Source of the DNA: Phytobacter massiliensis JC163
GTDB taxonomy: Bacteria; Pseudomonadota; Gammaproteobacteria; Enterobacterales; Enterobacteriaceae
Direction of reading: 5' to 3'
DNA length: 64,000 nucleotides
Assembly (NCBI RefSeq): GCF_000321045.1
Contig: NZ_HE578947.1
Coordinates: 534,690-598,689, forward strand
Position 1 is the stretch's first letter. Every line of letters starts with the position of its first letter. The notes under the pieces are model-generated. The model was given only the letters and a program-made list of their open reading frames with translations, was not told the origin of the DNA and searched no databases. Below are positions 21,592-34,359 of the stretch, piece by piece. The position numbers and the translations under genes are program-made.

Positions 21592-22410
21592 TTAACTCTC
21601 CTTCGGCGGCGCGTTATCGAGATAGTTCGCCATCTGGCAATACTGTGCGACAGAGATGTTCTCCGCACGCATGGCCGGGTCTACGCCCAGCGCCGTCAAC
21701 TCGTCCGGCGTGAAAAGATTGCCGAGGCTGTTGCGAACGGTCTTACGACGCTGGTTAAACGCTTCGGTGGTGATCCGGCTCAGTAGCCGAATGTCTTTCA
21801 CCGGATACGGCATCGTCGTATGCGGAACCAGACGCACAACGGCGGAATCCACTTTAGGCGGCGGCGTAAAGGCGGTTGGCGGCACTTCCAGCACCGGGAT
21901 AACCTGGCAGTAGTATTGCGCCATGACGCTTAATCGACCATACGCCTTACTGTTCGGCCCTGCAACCAGCCGATTGACCACCTCTTTTTGCAGCATAAAG
22001 TGCATATCAGCAATGGCATCAGTATAGCTAAACAGATGGAACATCAGCGGCGTGGAGATGTTGTAGGGCAGGTTGCCAAACACGCGCAGCGGCTGCCCCA
22101 GGGTTTGCGACAGCTCACCGAAATTCATGGTCATCGCATCTTGTTGATAGATGGTGAGCTTTGGCCCCAGGAAGGGGTGGGTCTGCAAACGCGCGGCAAG
22201 GTCGCGATCCAGTTCGATCACGGTCAGTTTATCCAGACGCTCGCCAACCGGTTCGGTAAGCGCCGCCAGGCCCGGGCCGATTTCGACCATCGCCTGGCCC
22301 TTTTGCGGATTGATCGCCGCGACAATGCTGTCGATCACAAACTGATCGTTGAGAAAGTTTTGCCCGAAGCGTTTACGGGCTAGGTGGCCCTGATGGACTC
22401 TATTATTCAT
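21592..22410 (-). CDS. rsmA: 16S rRNA (adenine1518-N6/adenine1519-N6)-dimethyltransferase
   Basis: A 272-residue SAM-dependent methylase (KsgA; E. coli 273) that dimethylates two adjacent adenines in the 3' hairpin of 16S rRNA late in 30S assembly. Visible motifs: [11 protein letters not shown] near residue 12, the SAM site [12 protein letters not shown] near 43, and the catalytic motif IV NLPYNIS near 113. Its ATG overlaps the pdxA stop (ATGA). Confidence 0.97.
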   Translation of the reverse strand: MNNRVHQGHLARKRFGQNFLNDQFVIDSIVAAINPQKGQAMVEIGPGLAALTEPVGERLDKLTVIELDRDLAARLQTHPFLGPKLTIYQQDAMTMNFGELSQTLGQPLRVFGNLPYNISTPLMFHLFSYTDAIADMHFMLQKEVVNRLVAGPNSKAYGRLSVMAQYYCQVIPVLEVPPTAFTPPPKVDSAVVRLVPHTTMPYPVKDIRLLSRITTEAFNQRRKTVRNSLGNLFTPDELTALGVDPAMRAENISVAQYCQMANYLDNAPPKES

Positions 22411-23393
22411 TGAGTATTAACAATCATGGTAATGGCGAGATTAAGCGCCGTAAGGAAACTGCCGACGTCTGCTTTCCCCTGACCCGCCAGTTCCAGCGCG
22501 GTGCCGTGGTCAACAGAGGTACGAATAAAGGGCAAGCCGAGCGTGATATTCACGGCGCGGCCAAAGCCCTGGTATTTTAGCACGGGCAGACCCTGATCGT
22601 GGTACATCGCCAGTACCGCATCAGCGTCGTCCAGATATTTGGGCTGGAAAAGCGTATCGGCGGGCAGCGGCCCGCTAAGATGCATCCCCTGCGCCCGCAT
22701 TTCGTTGAGCACCGGGATAATCGTCTCGATCTCTTCCGTACCCATATGGCCGCCTTCGCCCGCGTGCGGGTTAAGGCCGCAGACCAGAATATGCGGCTGG
22801 CGAATGCCAAACTTTTGCTGCAGATCGCTATGCAGAATAGCGATAACGTCGCGCAGCAGATCCGGCGTAATCGCCTCCGCCACCGCTTTGACAGGCAGAT
22901 GGGTGGTCGCCAGCGCGACGCGCAGCTCTTCTGTCGCCAGCATCATCACCACTTTGTGGCTCTGCGCGCGTTCTTCAAAGAACTCGGTGTGGCCGGTGAA
23001 GGGCGTACCGGAATCGTTAATCACCCCTTTGTGCACCGGGCCGGTAATCAGCGCGGCAAACTCGCCGCTCAGGCAGCCATCGCAGGCGCGAGCCAGCGTC
23101 TCAACGACGTAAGCGCCGTTAAGCACATTCAGCTCGCCCGCCACGGCCGGGGTTTTCAGCGCCACGGGCAGCACGGTTAAACTGCCTGCCTGCTGAGGCT
23201 CGGCGGGCTGCGAAGGGGAGTAGTCACGCAGGGTGAGCGGCAGGTCAAGCTGAGCCGCCCGCTCAAGGAGCAGCCCGGCATCGGCACACACCACCAGTTC
23301 CACCGGCCATGCCTGCTGGGCAAGTTGCACCACCAGATCGGGGCCAATCCCGGCAGGTTCGCCGGGAGTGATAACGACACGATGCGCGTTCAT
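22407..23393 (-). CDS. pdxA: 4-hydroxythreonine-4-phosphate dehydrogenase
   Basis: 328 residues (E. coli 329). It oxidises 4-phosphohydroxy-threonine in the pyridoxal phosphate pathway, using NAD and a divalent metal. N-terminal [12 protein letters not shown], the metal-binding histidine segments [10 protein letters not shown] and [13 protein letters not shown], and [16 protein letters not shown] are clear family signatures. The start overlaps the surA stop by one base (TAATG). Confidence 0.97.
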   Translation of the reverse strand: MNAHRVVITPGEPAGIGPDLVVQLAQQAWPVELVVCADAGLLLERAAQLDLPLTLRDYSPSQPAEPQQAGSLTVLPVALKTPAVAGELNVLNGAYVVETLARACDGCLSGEFAALITGPVHKGVINDSGTPFTGHTEFFEERAQSHKVVMMLATEELRVALATTHLPVKAVAEAITPDLLRDVIAILHSDLQQKFGIRQPHILVCGLNPHAGEGGHMGTEEIETIIPVLNEMRAQGMHLSGPLPADTLFQPKYLDDADAVLAMYHDQGLPVLKYQGFGRAVNITLGLPFIRTSVDHGTALELAGQGKADVGSFLTALNLAITMIVNTQ

Positions 23394-24679
23394 TAGTTGC
23401 TCAGGATTTTCACGTAAGCGCTGGCGCGCTGTTCCTGCATCCAGGTTGCCGCTTCTTCTGAGAACTTACGGTTCATCAGCATGCGGTACGCGCGATCTTT
23501 TTGCGCCGCGTCGGTTTTATCGACGTTGCGGGTATCCAGCAGCTCAATGAGGTGCCAGCCAAAAGAGGAGTGCACAGGGCCGCTCGTCTGCCCGCGATTA
23601 AGCTTCATCAGCGCGTCACGGAATGCCGGATCGTAGACCTCCGGCGTCGACCAGCCTAAATCGCCGCCCTGGTTAGCGGAACCCGGATCCTGGGAGAACT
23701 CTTTCGCCGCGTTAGCAAAGGTGGTTTTACCGCTCTTGATATCGGCAGCGATCTGTTCCAGCTTCACGCGGGCCTGATCGTCACTCATGATCGGCGACGG
23801 TTTCAGCAGAATATGACGCGCATGCACTTCGGTCACGGAGATGCTCCGGCTCTGACCGCGCAGGTCGTTAACTTTCAGAATATGGAAGCCAACGCCGGAA
23901 CGAACCGGGCCGACGACATCGCCTTTTTTCGCCGTGCTCAGCGCCTGGGCGAAAATAGACGGCAGCTCCTGGATACGGCCCCAGCCCATCTGGCCGCCTT
24001 TCAGCGCCTGCTGGTCAGCGGAGTAGGTGATAGCCAGCTTGCCGAAATCGCCGCCGTTACGCGCCTCTTCAACAATGGAACGGGTCTGATTTTCCGCCTC
24101 GTTCACCTGATCGGAGGTGGGGTTTTCCGGCAGCGGAATCAGGATGTGGCTCAAATTCAGTTCGGTGCTGGCATCGTTCTGATTACCCACCTGCTGCGCC
24201 AGCGACTCGACTTCCTGCGGCAGAATAGTGATACGACGACGCACTTCGTTGTTGCGCACTTCGGAGATAATCATCTCTTTACGGATCTGGCTACGGTAGG
24301 TGTTGTAATTCACCCCGTCGTAGGCCAGACGGCTGCGCATCTGATCCAGGGACATGTTGTTTTCCCGGGCGATGTTGGCGATCGCCTGATCAAGCTGATC
24401 GTCAGAGACTTTGATGCCCATTTTCGTCGCCATCTGCAACATGATTTGGTCCATGATCAGACGTTCCAGAATCTGATGACGCAGGGTGGCGTCAGGCGGC
24501 AACTGCTGGCCTGCCTGGCCCGCGTTCAACTTCACGGATTGCATCAAACCATCAACGTCGCTTTCGAGCACCACGCCGTTATTTACGACGGCGGCTACTT
24601 TATCGACAACCTGTGGTGCAGCGAAACTGGTATTCGCGACCATAGCGATACCGAGAAGCAGCGTTTTCCAGTTCTTCAT
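23393..24679 (-). CDS. surA: Periplasmic chaperone and peptidyl-prolyl isomerase
   Basis: 428 residues from the ATG at 24679, matching E. coli SurA; an upstream in-frame ATG adds 20 residues lacking signal-peptide character. SurA escorts outer-membrane proteins, including LptD, across the periplasm. Signal peptide [21 protein letters not shown]-terminal chaperone region, then two parvulin domains (about 170-270 and 280-380, each with LSHILIPLP or ARHILLKPS) and a C-terminal helix. It lies 56 bases after lptD. Confidence 0.97.
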   Translation of the reverse strand: MKNWKTLLLGIAMVANTSFAAPQVVDKVAAVVNNGVVLESDVDGLMQSVKLNAGQAGQQLPPDATLRHQILERLIMDQIMLQMATKMGIKVSDDQLDQAIANIARENNMSLDQMRSRLAYDGVNYNTYRSQIRKEMIISEVRNNEVRRRITILPQEVESLAQQVGNQNDASTELNLSHILIPLPENPTSDQVNEAENQTRSIVEEARNGGDFGKLAITYSADQQALKGGQMGWGRIQELPSIFAQALSTAKKGDVVGPVRSGVGFHILKVNDLRGQSRSISVTEVHARHILLKPSPIMSDDQARVKLEQIAADIKSGKTTFANAAKEFSQDPGSANQGGDLGWSTPEVYDPAFRDALMKLNRGQTSGPVHSSFGWHLIELLDTRNVDKTDAAQKDRAYRMLMNRKFSEEAATWMQEQRASAYVKILSN

Positions 24680-24735
24680 ACCTTTTCCATTTCCATTAAC
24701 CGCAATGCGGGTGATTACTTGGCAAATCAACGACA

Positions 24736-27078
24736 TCATAACGAGCTACGATACGGCAAAATGTTCGAGCGCAGCATCTGCTGGGTGCCCAAACCGTAAT
24801 TCGAACTCAGACCGCGCAGCTCAATATTGAACCCGATGACGTTGTCATACTTGCTTTGGTTGTTTTCCCAGCCGTTGATTTTGCGTTCATAGCCAACGCG
24901 AATGGCATAACAGCAGGAGCTATATTGCAGACCTAACATCTGGTCGGCAGGTTTACTTGTATTAGTATCGTAGTAGTAAGCGCCAACGACAGACCAGCGG
25001 TCGACAATCGGCCAGCTCGCCGCTGCGCCCACTTGCGAAATCCCGTCTTTATACTGTTCTGAGGTTGAATAGTTCGGCAGCGTCGCCTGGATATATTCCG
25101 GGCTGGCGTAGCGATAGCTCAGCTGCACCAGACGGTCTTCATCGCGGCGATACTCAATCGATGCGGTACTGTTGGCCACGTTGTCGAGGCGCGTGTCGTA
25201 CTGCACGCCGCCGCGTAAGCCCCAGCGATCGGAGATACGCCAGTACGTATCCCCGGCCCACACCAGCGAACCGGTTTTGTTGTCTTTCTCCCAGTTAATT
25301 CTGTCATCGCCCGTGCGAGACTCAGTGAAATAGTAGATTTGACCAACGGAAACGTTAAAACGTTCAACTGCGGCATCATCATATACACGAGATGTGACGC
25401 CGGTGGTCACCTGGTTCGCTGAGGCGATGCGGTCCAGACCGCCGTAAACGCGGTCGCGGAACAGGCCGCTGTAGTCAGACTGCAACAGAGAAGAGTCATA
25501 GTTGTTGATATGGCTCTGGTCGCGATAAGGGATATAAAGGTACTGAGCGCGCGGCTCCAGCGTCTGGGTATAGCCGTCGGCAACGCTCATATCGCGTTCG
25601 AAAATCAGCCGCCCATCCACTTTAAACTGCGGCAGGGTACGGTTAACGGACTCTTTATAGTCGGTGCCGTTTTCCGCGTTATAGTCATCCAGATTTTTCT
25701 GCTGATAGTGGGTCGCCATCAGCTTCACTTCGGTATCAAGGCTGCTCCACGCGTTGGAGAGCGGCAGGTTGAGCGTCGGCTCAAGGTGCACACGGGTCGC
25801 TTCCGGGCGTGAGGAGTTGGTGTTCACGAAGTGCACCGCCTGACCGTAGATATGCGCGTCGAACGGCCCCAAATCGTTTTGGTAGTAGTTAACGTCCAGC
25901 TGCGGCTGGGCGGAATAGGAGTTGCTATTCTCGCGGTTAAATACCTGGAACTGCTTGGTGGAGACGGTGGCGTCAAAGTTTTCGATGGCATAGCCGAGGC
26001 TGAATTTTTGCGTGGCATAACCGTCGGTGCTGGAACCGTATTTTGACGAAAAGTCGTTAAAATAGTCCGGATCGCTGACTTTGGTGTAATCCACGCCGAA
26101 ACGCCACACCTGATCCATAACGCCAAAATGGTTCCAGTAGAACAGCCAGCGGTGACGATCGCCCTCGGTGGGGTGGTCATCCTGGTAGACATCATCAGAC
26201 GGCAGATAGTCGAACTCGACGGTGCCGGAGCCCGCGCGCGTCAGATAGCGGAACTCGTTCTGCCACTGAATATTGCCGCGTTTATCAATATAGTGCGGGG
26301 TAATAGTCGCATCGAAATTGGGGGCGATGTTCCAGTAATAGGGCAGCGAGAACTCAAAGGAGTTGTTGGTGCTGTACTTCGCATTCGGGATCAGGAAGCC
26401 CGAGCGGCGCTTATCGCCCACCGGCAGTTGCAGGTAGGGGCTGTAGAAGATCGGCACCGGGCCGAGCTTAAAGCGCGCATTCCAGATTTCAGCCACCTGC
26501 TCTTCGCGGTCGTGAATCACTTCACTGCCCACTACGCTCCAGGTGTCGGAGCCCGGCAGACAGGAGGTGAAGGTGCCGTTGTCTAAAATGGTGTAACGGT
26601 TCTCGCCGCGCTGTTTCATTAAATCAGCGGTGCCGCGCCCCTGACGACCCACCATCTGGTAATCACCTTTCCAGACGTTGGTGTCTTTCGTATTCAGGTT
26701 TGCCCATGCTTTCGGACCTTTCAGGATGACCTGATTATCGTCGTAGTGCACATTACCCAGTGCATCCACCGTCCGCACCGGATCGGCCTGGCCTTCCGCC
26801 TGCTGTTGATGAAGCTGGACTTCATCCGCGCGCAGTCGGCTATTACCCTGATTGATATCGACGTTGCCGCTAAAATTGGCATTGTCCGGGTAATTGCCTT
26901 TGGCATTATCGGCATTGATGGTGACCGGCAAATTATTGGGATCGCCCTGAACCAGAGGACGGTTATAGCTGGGTACGCCAAGCATACATTGCGAGGCGAG
27001 ACTGGCAGCCGTCCCCTGTTGACTGTAGAGGGCAGCGCCGATCATTGTGGCCAGGAGGGTGGGAATACGTTTTTTCAT
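24736..27078 (-). CDS. lptD: LPS-assembly outer-membrane protein
   Basis: 780 residues from ATG 27078 (E. coli 784). LptD, with the LptE lipoprotein, inserts lipopolysaccharide into the outer leaflet. Signal peptide [20 protein letters not shown] followed by the OstA/LptA-like domain (about 50-200) and a large beta-barrel. The four cysteines of the two essential disulfides are present: SQCMLG, TSCLPG and the adjacent pair in YSSCCYAIR. The in-frame upstream ATG at 27102 is less likely by homology. First gene of the surA-pdxA-rsmA-apaGH operon. Confidence 0.97.
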   Translation of the reverse strand: MKKRIPTLLATMIGAALYSQQGTAASLASQCMLGVPSYNRPLVQGDPNNLPVTINADNAKGNYPDNANFSGNVDINQGNSRLRADEVQLHQQQAEGQADPVRTVDALGNVHYDDNQVILKGPKAWANLNTKDTNVWKGDYQMVGRQGRGTADLMKQRGENRYTILDNGTFTSCLPGSDTWSVVGSEVIHDREEQVAEIWNARFKLGPVPIFYSPYLQLPVGDKRRSGFLIPNAKYSTNNSFEFSLPYYWNIAPNFDATITPHYIDKRGNIQWQNEFRYLTRAGSGTVEFDYLPSDDVYQDDHPTEGDRHRWLFYWNHFGVMDQVWRFGVDYTKVSDPDYFNDFSSKYGSSTDGYATQKFSLGYAIENFDATVSTKQFQVFNRENSNSYSAQPQLDVNYYQNDLGPFDAHIYGQAVHFVNTNSSRPEATRVHLEPTLNLPLSNAWSSLDTEVKLMATHYQQKNLDDYNAENGTDYKESVNRTLPQFKVDGRLIFERDMSVADGYTQTLEPRAQYLYIPYRDQSHINNYDSSLLQSDYSGLFRDRVYGGLDRIASANQVTTGVTSRVYDDAAVERFNVSVGQIYYFTESRTGDDRINWEKDNKTGSLVWAGDTYWRISDRWGLRGGVQYDTRLDNVANSTASIEYRRDEDRLVQLSYRYASPEYIQATLPNYSTSEQYKDGISQVGAAASWPIVDRWSVVGAYYYDTNTSKPADQMLGLQYSSCCYAIRVGYERKINGWENNQSKYDNVIGFNIELRGLSSNYGLGTQQMLRSNILPYRSSL

Positions 27079-27275
27079 ACGTTGTATTTGTTGTTCCGTC
27101 ATCTGTGGCTTTACGCTGGCAAACGGTCAGAGACTAACGTACTCATCTTCGCAGCGCTAGTTTTAATCCTGCCCGTTTTCGAGCCAGTTCAGAGAAGACT
27201 GTGCCTGTGCACGGCATAGAATGACGGGTATGATAAAGCAAATTTTAGCCGACGGCATGACGATTTGGGGAGTAT

Positions 27276-28088
27276 ATGCAGTATTGGGGCAAAGTGGTTG
27301 GCGTGGTTATCGCTCTGATTATGGGCGGGGGCTTTTGGGGCGCGGTTCTCGGGCTGTTGGTAGGCCATATGTTCGACAAGGCGCGCAGCCGAAAAATGGC
27401 GTGGTTTGCCAATCAAAAAGAGCGTCAGACCCTCTTTTTTGCCACCACCTTTGAAGTGATGGGCCATTTAACAAAGTCGAAAGGACGGGTGACGCAGGCC
27501 GATATTCAGGTTGCAACGCTGTTTATGGACCGCATGAATCTGCATGGCGACTCGCGTGGCGCGGCGCAACAGGCATTTCGCGTAGGCAAAGCGGATAACT
27601 ATCCGTTACGTGAAAAAATGCGTCAGTTTCGCAGCGTCTGTTTCGGTCGTTTCGATTTAATCAGAATGTTCCTGGAAATTCAGATCCAGGCCGCCTTCGC
27701 CGATGGTTCGCTGCACCCGAATGAACGTGAGGTGCTGTACGTTATCGCCGAAGAGCTGGGGATCTCACGTATCCAGTTCGATCAGTTTCTGCGCATGATG
27801 CAGGGCGGCGCGCAGTTTGGCGGCGGTTATCAGCAGCAGGCAGGCGGCGGCTGGCAGCAGGCGCAACGCGGTCCAACGCTGGAAGACGCCTGTAACGTGC
27901 TGGGCGTGAAGCCAACGGACGATGCCACTACCATCAAGCGCGCCTACCGCAAGCTGATGGGCGAACATCACCCGGATAAGCTGGTGGCCAAAGGCCTGCC
28001 GCCAGAGATGATGGAGATGGCGAAGCAGAAAGCGCAGGAAATTCAAAAGGCGTACGAGCTGATTAAAGAGCAGAAAGGCTTTAAGTAA
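27276..28088 (+). CDS. djlA: Membrane-anchored DnaJ-like co-chaperone
   Basis: 270 residues (E. coli 271). DjlA stimulates DnaK ATPase and, when overproduced in E. coli, induces the Rcs envelope stress pathway. A single N-terminal membrane segment rich in glycine ([20 protein letters not shown]) is followed by a TerB-like helical domain. After a Gln/Gly-rich linker near residue 190, the C-terminal J domain carries the HPD signature (EHHPDKL near 232). Transcribed away from lptD. Confidence 0.96.
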   Translation: MQYWGKVVGVVIALIMGGGFWGAVLGLLVGHMFDKARSRKMAWFANQKERQTLFFATTFEVMGHLTKSKGRVTQADIQVATLFMDRMNLHGDSRGAAQQAFRVGKADNYPLREKMRQFRSVCFGRFDLIRMFLEIQIQAAFADGSLHPNEREVLYVIAEELGISRIQFDQFLRMMQGGAQFGGGYQQQAGGGWQQAQRGPTLEDACNVLGVKPTDDATTIKRAYRKLMGEHHPDKLVAKGLPPEMMEMAKQKAQEIQKAYELIKEQKGFK

Positions 28089-28106
28089 GGCTGCTGCAAA
28101 AGGAAC

Positions 28107-28134
28107 GTATAAAAACCTGCCCGCCTGCGCGGGC
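28107..28134 (-). terminator. Candidate terminator after rluA
   Basis: Read on the reverse strand, GCCCGC and GCGGGC form a stem with a 4-base loop, then AGGTTTTT. It would end transcripts running out of rluA. On the forward strand no T-run follows. Confidence 0.55.
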
Positions 28135-28155
28135 AAAGGGAGATGTGAGGGATGG

Positions 28156-28188
28156 GTAGCCCGGATAAGGCGTCACGCCGCATCCGGG
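28156..28188. repeat. REP element between djlA and rluA
   Basis: GTAGCCCGGATAAGGCGT followed by CACGCCGCATCCGGG is a classic enterobacterial REP palindrome. It lies between two convergent genes. Confidence 0.9.
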
Positions 28189-28196
28189 AAGATGGG

Positions 28197-28856
28197 CTAA
28201 AAATCTACCGGCGCTCTGAACGTCATGCTGTTGCCATAGGCCGGGTGGGTGATGGTCAGCGTTTGCGCATGCAGCAGCAGGCGCGGCGCCATGGCCAGCG
28301 CCTGCGGCGTGGCGTAGAACTTATCTCCCAGAATGGGGTGGCCGAGCGCCTGCATATGCACGCGTAGCTGGTGGGAACGGCCGGTTATCGGCTTTAGCAG
28401 CACGCGCGTGGTGTTATCCTGCCCGCGCTCCAGCACCTCATACTCCGTCTGCGCCGCTTTGCCGGTTTCAAAACAGACCTTCTGCTTTGGCCGGTTAGGC
28501 CAGTCGCAAATCAGCGGTAAATCTACCAGACCGTCCTCTTTTTCCAGATGTCCCCAGACGCGGGCCACGTACTGTTTCTTCGGCTCGCGTTCCCGAAACT
28601 GACGTTTAAGCTCGCGCTCGGCGGCTTTGGTGAGCGCCACCACAATCACGCCGCTGGTCGCCATGTCCAGGCGGTGCACCGACTCCGCCTGCGGGAAGTC
28701 GCGCTGGATGCGCGTCATCACGCTGTCTTTGTGCTCCTCCAGACGCCCCGGCACGGACAACAAGCCGCTGGGCTTGTTGACCACCATAATGTGCTCATCC
28801 TGATACAGAATGACCAGCCAGGGTTCCTGCGGCGGATTGTAGGACTCCATTACCAT
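28197..28856 (-). CDS. rluA: Dual-specificity rRNA/tRNA pseudouridine synthase
   Basis: 219 residues, the E. coli RluA length. It makes pseudouridine 746 in 23S rRNA and 32 in several tRNAs. The catalytic aspartate is in VHRLDMATSGV (about residue 64), and RSHQLRVHMQALGHPILGD is the conserved RluA-family segment. It follows rapA by 11 bases on the same strand. Confidence 0.96.
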   Translation of the reverse strand: MVMESYNPPQEPWLVILYQDEHIMVVNKPSGLLSVPGRLEEHKDSVMTRIQRDFPQAESVHRLDMATSGVIVVALTKAAERELKRQFREREPKKQYVARVWGHLEKEDGLVDLPLICDWPNRPKQKVCFETGKAAQTEYEVLERGQDNTTRVLLKPITGRSHQLRVHMQALGHPILGDKFYATPQALAMAPRLLLHAQTLTITHPAYGNSMTFRAPVDF

Positions 28857-28867
28857 AGCCTGCTCCG

Positions 28868-31774
28868 TTACTGGTGCGTCACCACAATGAGACGCAGCGC
28901 GTCAAGACCCCAGCCCGCCTGCGACAGGCTTTCCATAACCTGCTGGCGGTTGCTTTCAATCGCGGCGAGTTCGTCATCACGAATGTTCGGGTTGACGGCT
29001 TTTAGCGCTTCCAGACGGGAAAGTTCTGCCGACAATTTCTCATCCGCCTCGCGTTTCGCCGCCTCAATAAGCGTCAGGGCCGCTTTCTCCACCTGCGCTT
29101 CGCCTTTTTGCAGAATGGTGTGAACATCCTGCTGCACTGCATTTACCAGCTTGCTGCCGGTATGGCGGTTGACCGCGCTCAGCTGACGGTTGAAGCTCTC
29201 AAACTCCACCTGCCCGGCCAGATTGGTGCCGTTTTTATCCACCAGCAGGCGGATCGGCGTAGGCGGCAGGAAGCGGTTGAGCTGCAGCTGCTTCGGCGCC
29301 TGGGCTTCTACCACATAGATAAGCTCCAGCAGCAGCGTGCCGACCGGCAGCGCTTTGTTTTTCAGCAGCGAGATGGTGCTGCTGCCGGTATCGCCGGAGA
29401 GGATCAGATCCAGCCCGTTGCGAATCAGCGGGTGCTCCCAGGTAATAAACTGTGCGTCTTCGCGCGACAGCGCCACGTCACGCTCAAAGGTGATAGTGCA
29501 GCCATCTTCCGGCAGGCCGGGGAAATCCGGCACCAGCATGTGGTCAGAAGGGGTCAGCACAATCAGGTTCTCGCCGCGGTCATCCTGGTTGATACCCACG
29601 ATATCGAACAGGTTCATGGCGAAGCTGATAAGGCCGGTATCGTCATCCTGCTCTTCAATGCTTTCCGCCAACTGCTGGGCTTTCTCGCCGCCGTTGGAGT
29701 GGATCTCCAGCAGGCGGTCACGCCCCTGCTCCAGCTGTGCTTTCAGCGCCTCGTGCTGTTCGCGGCAGGATTTAATCAGCTCGTCAAAGCCTTCGGTCTC
29801 TTCCGGCGCGGCCAGGTAACCAATCAGATCGGTATGCACCCGGTCATAGATGGCGCGTCCGGTCGGGCAGGTGTGCTCGAAGGCGTCCAGACCTTCATGG
29901 AACCAGCGCACCAGCACGCTCTGGGCGGTTTTTTCCAGGTAAGGCACGTGAATCTGAATATCATGGGCCTGGCCGATACGATCCAGACGGCCAATACGCT
30001 GTTCAAGCAGATCCGGGTTAAAGGGCAGGTCAAACATCACCAGGTGGCTGGCGAACTGGAAGTTACGCCCTTCGGAGCCGATCTCCGAGCACAGCAGCAC
30101 CTGCGCGCCGCTGTCCTCTTCGCCAAACCAGGCGGCGGCCCGGTCGCGTTCGATAATCGACATGCCTTCGTGGAACACGGCGGCGCGGATGCCTTCACGC
30201 TCGCGCAGAACCTGTTCCAGCTGCAGCGCGGTAGCGGCTTTGGCGCAGATAACCAGCACCTTCTGCGAGCGGTGGCTGGTGAGATAGCCCATCAGCCATT
30301 CAACGCGCGGATCGAAGTTCCACCAGGTGCCGGTATCGCCTTCAAACTCCTGGTAAATCTGCTCCGGGTAGAGCATATCCCGCGCCCGCTCTTCGGCGCT
30401 TTTGCGCGCGCCCATAATGCCGGACACTTTAATGGCCGTCTGATACTGGGTCGGCAGCGGCAGCTTAACGGTATGCAGTTCCCGCTTCGGGAAGCCTTTC
30501 ACGCCGTTACGGGTGTTACGGAACAGCACGCGGCTGGTGCCGTGGCGGTCCATCAGCATGGAAATCAGCTCCTGGCGCGCATCGGCCGCGCCGTCGCGGT
30601 CGCTGTTGGCGGCTTGCAGCAGCGGTTCAACATCCTGCTCGCCAATCAGATCGCTTAAGGTATTGAGTTCCGTGTCGCTCAGGCGTTTGCCCGCCAGCAG
30701 CATCGCCACCGCGTCGGCCACCGGGCGATAGTTCTGCTGCTCTTCGACAAACTGTTCAAAATCGTGAAAACGGTTCGGATCGAGCAGGCGCAGACGGGCG
30801 AAATGGCTTTCCAGCCCCAGCTGTTCCGGCGTTGCGGTCAGCAGCAGGACGCCCGGCACCCGCTCGGCCAGCTGTTCAACGGCCTGATACTCGCGGCTCG
30901 GGGCATCCATGCTCCAGACGAGGTGGTGCGCTTCGTCCACCACCATCAAATCCCACTCCGCGTCGCACAGGTGTTCAAGGCGTTGCTTATTGCGACGCAC
31001 AAAGTCCAGCGAGCAGAGCACCAGTTGTTCGGTCTCAAACGGGTTATCGGCGTCGTGCTGGGCTTCGGCATAACGCTCATCGTCAAACAGCGCGAAGCGC
31101 AGGTTGAAGCGGCGCAGCATCTCTACCAGCCACTGGTGTTGCAGGGTTTCGGGCACGATGATTAACACCCGCTCCGCCGCCCCTGACAGCAGCTGCTGGT
31201 GCAGGATCATCCCGGCTTCGATGGTTTTACCTAAGCCGACTTCATCCGCCAGCAGCACGCGCGGAGCGTGACGGCGGCCAACATCGTGGGCGATATGCAA
31301 CTGATGCGGGATCAGGCTGGTGCGCTGGCCGCGCAGGCCGCTCCACGGCATCCGGTACTGCTCGCTCTGGTATTTGCGGGCGCGATAACGCAGAGAGAAG
31401 CGATCCATCCGGTCAATCTGGCCGGCGAACAGGCGATCCTGCGGTTTGCTGAACACCAGTTTGCTGTCGAGCATCACCTCGCGCAGCATCACGTTGGGTT
31501 CCTGGGTGTCCAGACGCATGCCGATGTAGGCGAGCAGGCCGTTTTCTTCTTGTACCTCTTCAACAGCCAACTGCCAGCCTTCGTGGCTGGTCACCGTGTC
31601 GCCAGGATTGAACATGACGCGGGTGACGGGGGAGTCGCTACGGGCATACAGGCGGTTTTCACCTGTTGCGGGAAAAAGCAGCGTAACGGTTCGCGCATCC
31701 ATCGCAACGACTGTTCCCAGTCCGAGTTCGCTTTCCGTATCGCTTATCCAGCGTTGACCAAGTTTAAAAGGCAT
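28868..31774 (-). CDS. rapA: RNA polymerase-associated SWI2/SNF2 ATPase
   Basis: 968 residues, identical in length to E. coli RapA (HepA). It binds RNA polymerase and recycles it from post-termination complexes. Two Tudor-like N-terminal domains, then a helicase core with Walker [13 protein letters not shown] near 175, the DEAH box [11 protein letters not shown] near 280, and the C-terminal lobe with [14 protein letters not shown] and [12 protein letters not shown]. The 183-base gap to polB holds its promoter; I see no gene there. Confidence 0.97.
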   Translation of the reverse strand: MPFKLGQRWISDTESELGLGTVVAMDARTVTLLFPATGENRLYARSDSPVTRVMFNPGDTVTSHEGWQLAVEEVQEENGLLAYIGMRLDTQEPNVMLREVMLDSKLVFSKPQDRLFAGQIDRMDRFSLRYRARKYQSEQYRMPWSGLRGQRTSLIPHQLHIAHDVGRRHAPRVLLADEVGLGKTIEAGMILHQQLLSGAAERVLIIVPETLQHQWLVEMLRRFNLRFALFDDERYAEAQHDADNPFETEQLVLCSLDFVRRNKQRLEHLCDAEWDLMVVDEAHHLVWSMDAPSREYQAVEQLAERVPGVLLLTATPEQLGLESHFARLRLLDPNRFHDFEQFVEEQQNYRPVADAVAMLLAGKRLSDTELNTLSDLIGEQDVEPLLQAANSDRDGAADARQELISMLMDRHGTSRVLFRNTRNGVKGFPKRELHTVKLPLPTQYQTAIKVSGIMGARKSAEERARDMLYPEQIYQEFEGDTGTWWNFDPRVEWLMGYLTSHRSQKVLVICAKAATALQLEQVLREREGIRAAVFHEGMSIIERDRAAAWFGEEDSGAQVLLCSEIGSEGRNFQFASHLVMFDLPFNPDLLEQRIGRLDRIGQAHDIQIHVPYLEKTAQSVLVRWFHEGLDAFEHTCPTGRAIYDRVHTDLIGYLAAPEETEGFDELIKSCREQHEALKAQLEQGRDRLLEIHSNGGEKAQQLAESIEEQDDDTGLISFAMNLFDIVGINQDDRGENLIVLTPSDHMLVPDFPGLPEDGCTITFERDVALSREDAQFITWEHPLIRNGLDLILSGDTGSSTISLLKNKALPVGTLLLELIYVVEAQAPKQLQLNRFLPPTPIRLLVDKNGTNLAGQVEFESFNRQLSAVNRHTGSKLVNAVQQDVHTILQKGEAQVEKAALTLIEAAKREADEKLSAELSRLEALKAVNPNIRDDELAAIESNRQQVMESLSQAGWGLDALRLIVVTHQ

Positions 31775-31957
31775 AAATGAACTCTATATCTCAGATTGCA
31801 GGCAATAGTTCGTCACCGCCTGAAAAGCAGGCGGGCGTCTAAATTTGGGGCCAGGAATAGAAAGGGCGCTATGGTAATGGATGGCAATGCTTTCGTCACT
31901 ACTCGTTGTCGCCGTTCTCTTTCAGGTTGTCGCTTGCGGGCCGCTGTGGCCAGGATG

Positions 31958-34336
31958 TTAAAACAGTCCCAGCTGCCCAGTCAGTAGTGTAGCAAAATCA
32001 TCTTCGAGGAAAGGCAATATTCCATCGGCAACCGGCTGGAGCTGCTTTGTCAGGTAGTGATCGTAGTCCAGCGGCGCCTGCTGGTAATCCACCGGTTCCG
32101 GCCCCTGCGTGGTCCAGACATATTTGATGGTGCCGCGATTCTGATACTGTGCCGGGCGGCCTCTTTTAAGATTTTGTTCATCCGCCAGCCTCGCCGCGCG
32201 AACATGGGGCGGCACGTTGCGTTCGTAATCCGCCAGCGGACGGCGCAGGCGTTTGCGGTAGATAAGCTTGTCATCCAGCTCGCCCGCCATCAATTGCGCG
32301 ATGGTCTCGCGCACGTAGTCCTGATAAGGCTCGTTGCGAAAAATACGCAGATAGAGCGACTGCTGGAACTGCTGCGCCAGCGGCGTCCAGTCGGTGCGTA
32401 CCGTCTCCAGCCCTTTAAACAGCATGCGCTGGGATTCGCCTTCCTGAATCAGCCCGGCATAGCGCTTCTTACTGCCGGTCTCCGTGCCGCGAATCGTCGG
32501 CATCAAAAAGCGACAAAAATGGGTCTCAAACTCCAGCTCCAGCGCGCTGGTCAGCCCCTCCGCCGCCAGATGCGACGCCCACCAGTCGTTGACCTGCGCT
32601 ACCAGCTCGCGGCCAATACGGGCGGCGTCCTCTTCGCTATGCGCCTTTTTCAGCCATACAAAGGTGGAGTCCGTATCGCCATAAATGACGTCATAGCCCT
32701 GCGCTTCGATCAGCGCTTTGGTCTGCAGCATGATCGCATGGCCGCGCATGGTGATCGACGAGGCCAGCCGGGGATCGAAAAAGCGGCAGGCGCTGGTGCC
32801 GAGCACGCCGTAAAAGGCGTTCATGATGATCTTGAGCGCCTGAGAGAGGGGCTTGTTGCCCGTGCGACGGGCCTCATCACGGCCCTGCCAGATCCCGGTG
32901 ACGATCTCCGGCAGGCAGTGCTTCTCGCGGGAAAACCATGCGCCGAGAAACCCCTCGACGCTGTGCGATTTATCCGGCTGCGCCATTCCCTCGATCAGCC
33001 CGACGGGATCGATAAGAAAAGTGCGAATGATTGAAGGGTAGAGGCTCTTATAATCCAGCACCAGCACCGAGTCGTACAGGCCGGGGCGCGAGTCCATCAC
33101 GTAGCCGCCGGGGCTGGCCTGCGGCGGCACATCGCCGAGGTTGGGCGCGACAAACCCCGCGCGGTGCATACGCGGGAAATAGAGGTGGCTGAAAGCCGCC
33201 ACCGACCCGCCGTGGCGGTCTACCGCCAGCCCGTTTACCGTCGCCCGCTCCAGTAAAAACGGCATGATCTCCGTTTTATGGAAGATGCGGGTTACCAGTT
33301 CGCAATCCTTAAGATTGTAGGTGGCGAGGGCGGGTTTATCTTCGGCGAAACGGCGCTCGATCTCGTCCATGCGATCCCATGGGTTATCGATAGCCTTCCC
33401 TTCGCCTAACAGCGCCTGCGACACCGCCTCCAGCGAAAAGGAGGAGAAGCTCCAGAAGGCGGATTTCAGCGCGTCGATACCGTCAATAATCAGCCTGCCT
33501 GCCGCCTGGGCGAAGAAAACGCCGTTTTTGAAGCCGTGTTCGCGCCACTCCAGCGGGGCATTACCGCGGCCCAGCACCAGCGGGATGCGGTAGCGATCGG
33601 CGCTTTTTTGCAGCACCCGCAGGTCAAACTGCACCACGTTCCAGCCGATAATGACATCCGGGTCGTATTCGGCAAACCAGGCGTTGAGCTTTTCCAGCAG
33701 CTGTGGACGGCTGTTAACGTACTCCAGGCGAAAATCGAGCCCGCTGGCATCGCCATTCTCCGGGCCGAGCATATACACCGTGCGGTCGCCGCAGCCCTCA
33801 AGACCGATGCAGTACAGCTCGCCGTGGCGGGTGGTTTCGATATCCAGCGATACCCATTTCAGGGAAGGGCGATAGTGGGGGTTGGGTTTCAGGCGAGCGT
33901 TAAGCAACCTGTCACCTTGCATATCGCCATCTACCCACACCGGCGCGGTGATAAAGCGCTCCATCAGAAACCGCTCCGGCGGGCGGACATCCGCTTCGTA
34001 GAGGGTAACGCCGCCATCGCGCAGCAGTTTTTCATAGCGCATAAGCTGACGGTGCGCCCGGCAGTAAAGCCCGTGCACCGGCTGGCGATGGAAATCCTTA
34101 AGCTGCAGCGGTGTCAGACGATACTGGCTTTCACCGGCAAGCAGACGCTGCGCCAGGCTGACCTGCGAAGAGGGGATAAACGCCACTGACTCCTGAGGCG
34201 GCAGGCGCACCTGTAGCGGCCCGCTGTCCGTCGCCAGCCAGAATTCCACCTCGGTGCCCTGGGGAGTATCCCGCCAGTGTCGGGTCAGTAAAAAGCCTTC
34301 TTGCGCCTGCGCCACGCCGTGTTCTCTCTGTGCCAT
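31958..34336 (-). CDS. polB: DNA polymerase II (family B)
   Basis: 792 residues (E. coli 783; the extra residues are mostly a slightly longer N-terminus, [15 protein letters not shown]). An SOS-induced polymerase that restarts stalled replication and bypasses lesions, with proofreading. Exonuclease motif I is [12 protein letters not shown]; the polymerase motifs are [13 protein letters not shown] (A), [12 protein letters not shown] (B) and IYGDTDSTF (C). It ends in QLGLF, the beta-clamp binding peptide. A LexA-like box lies 35-54 bases upstream. Confidence 0.97.
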   Translation of the reverse strand: MAQREHGVAQAQEGFLLTRHWRDTPQGTEVEFWLATDSGPLQVRLPPQESVAFIPSSQVSLAQRLLAGESQYRLTPLQLKDFHRQPVHGLYCRAHRQLMRYEKLLRDGGVTLYEADVRPPERFLMERFITAPVWVDGDMQGDRLLNARLKPNPHYRPSLKWVSLDIETTRHGELYCIGLEGCGDRTVYMLGPENGDASGLDFRLEYVNSRPQLLEKLNAWFAEYDPDVIIGWNVVQFDLRVLQKSADRYRIPLVLGRGNAPLEWREHGFKNGVFFAQAAGRLIIDGIDALKSAFWSFSSFSLEAVSQALLGEGKAIDNPWDRMDEIERRFAEDKPALATYNLKDCELVTRIFHKTEIMPFLLERATVNGLAVDRHGGSVAAFSHLYFPRMHRAGFVAPNLGDVPPQASPGGYVMDSRPGLYDSVLVLDYKSLYPSIIRTFLIDPVGLIEGMAQPDKSHSVEGFLGAWFSREKHCLPEIVTGIWQGRDEARRTGNKPLSQALKIIMNAFYGVLGTSACRFFDPRLASSITMRGHAIMLQTKALIEAQGYDVIYGDTDSTFVWLKKAHSEEDAARIGRELVAQVNDWWASHLAAEGLTSALELEFETHFCRFLMPTIRGTETGSKKRYAGLIQEGESQRMLFKGLETVRTDWTPLAQQFQQSLYLRIFRNEPYQDYVRETIAQLMAGELDDKLIYRKRLRRPLADYERNVPPHVRAARLADEQNLKRGRPAQYQNRGTIKYVWTTQGPEPVDYQQAPLDYDHYLTKQLQPVADGILPFLEDDFATLLTGQLGLF

Positions 34337-34359
34337 AATCGGCGAGATTATAGCCTGGT

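Noticed and set aside
27079-27275. Sigma-E promoter for lptD in the lptD-djlA gap
   Set aside because: E. coli lptD has one, but no convincing GGAACTT-N16-TCTGA pair was found by eye on the reverse strand.
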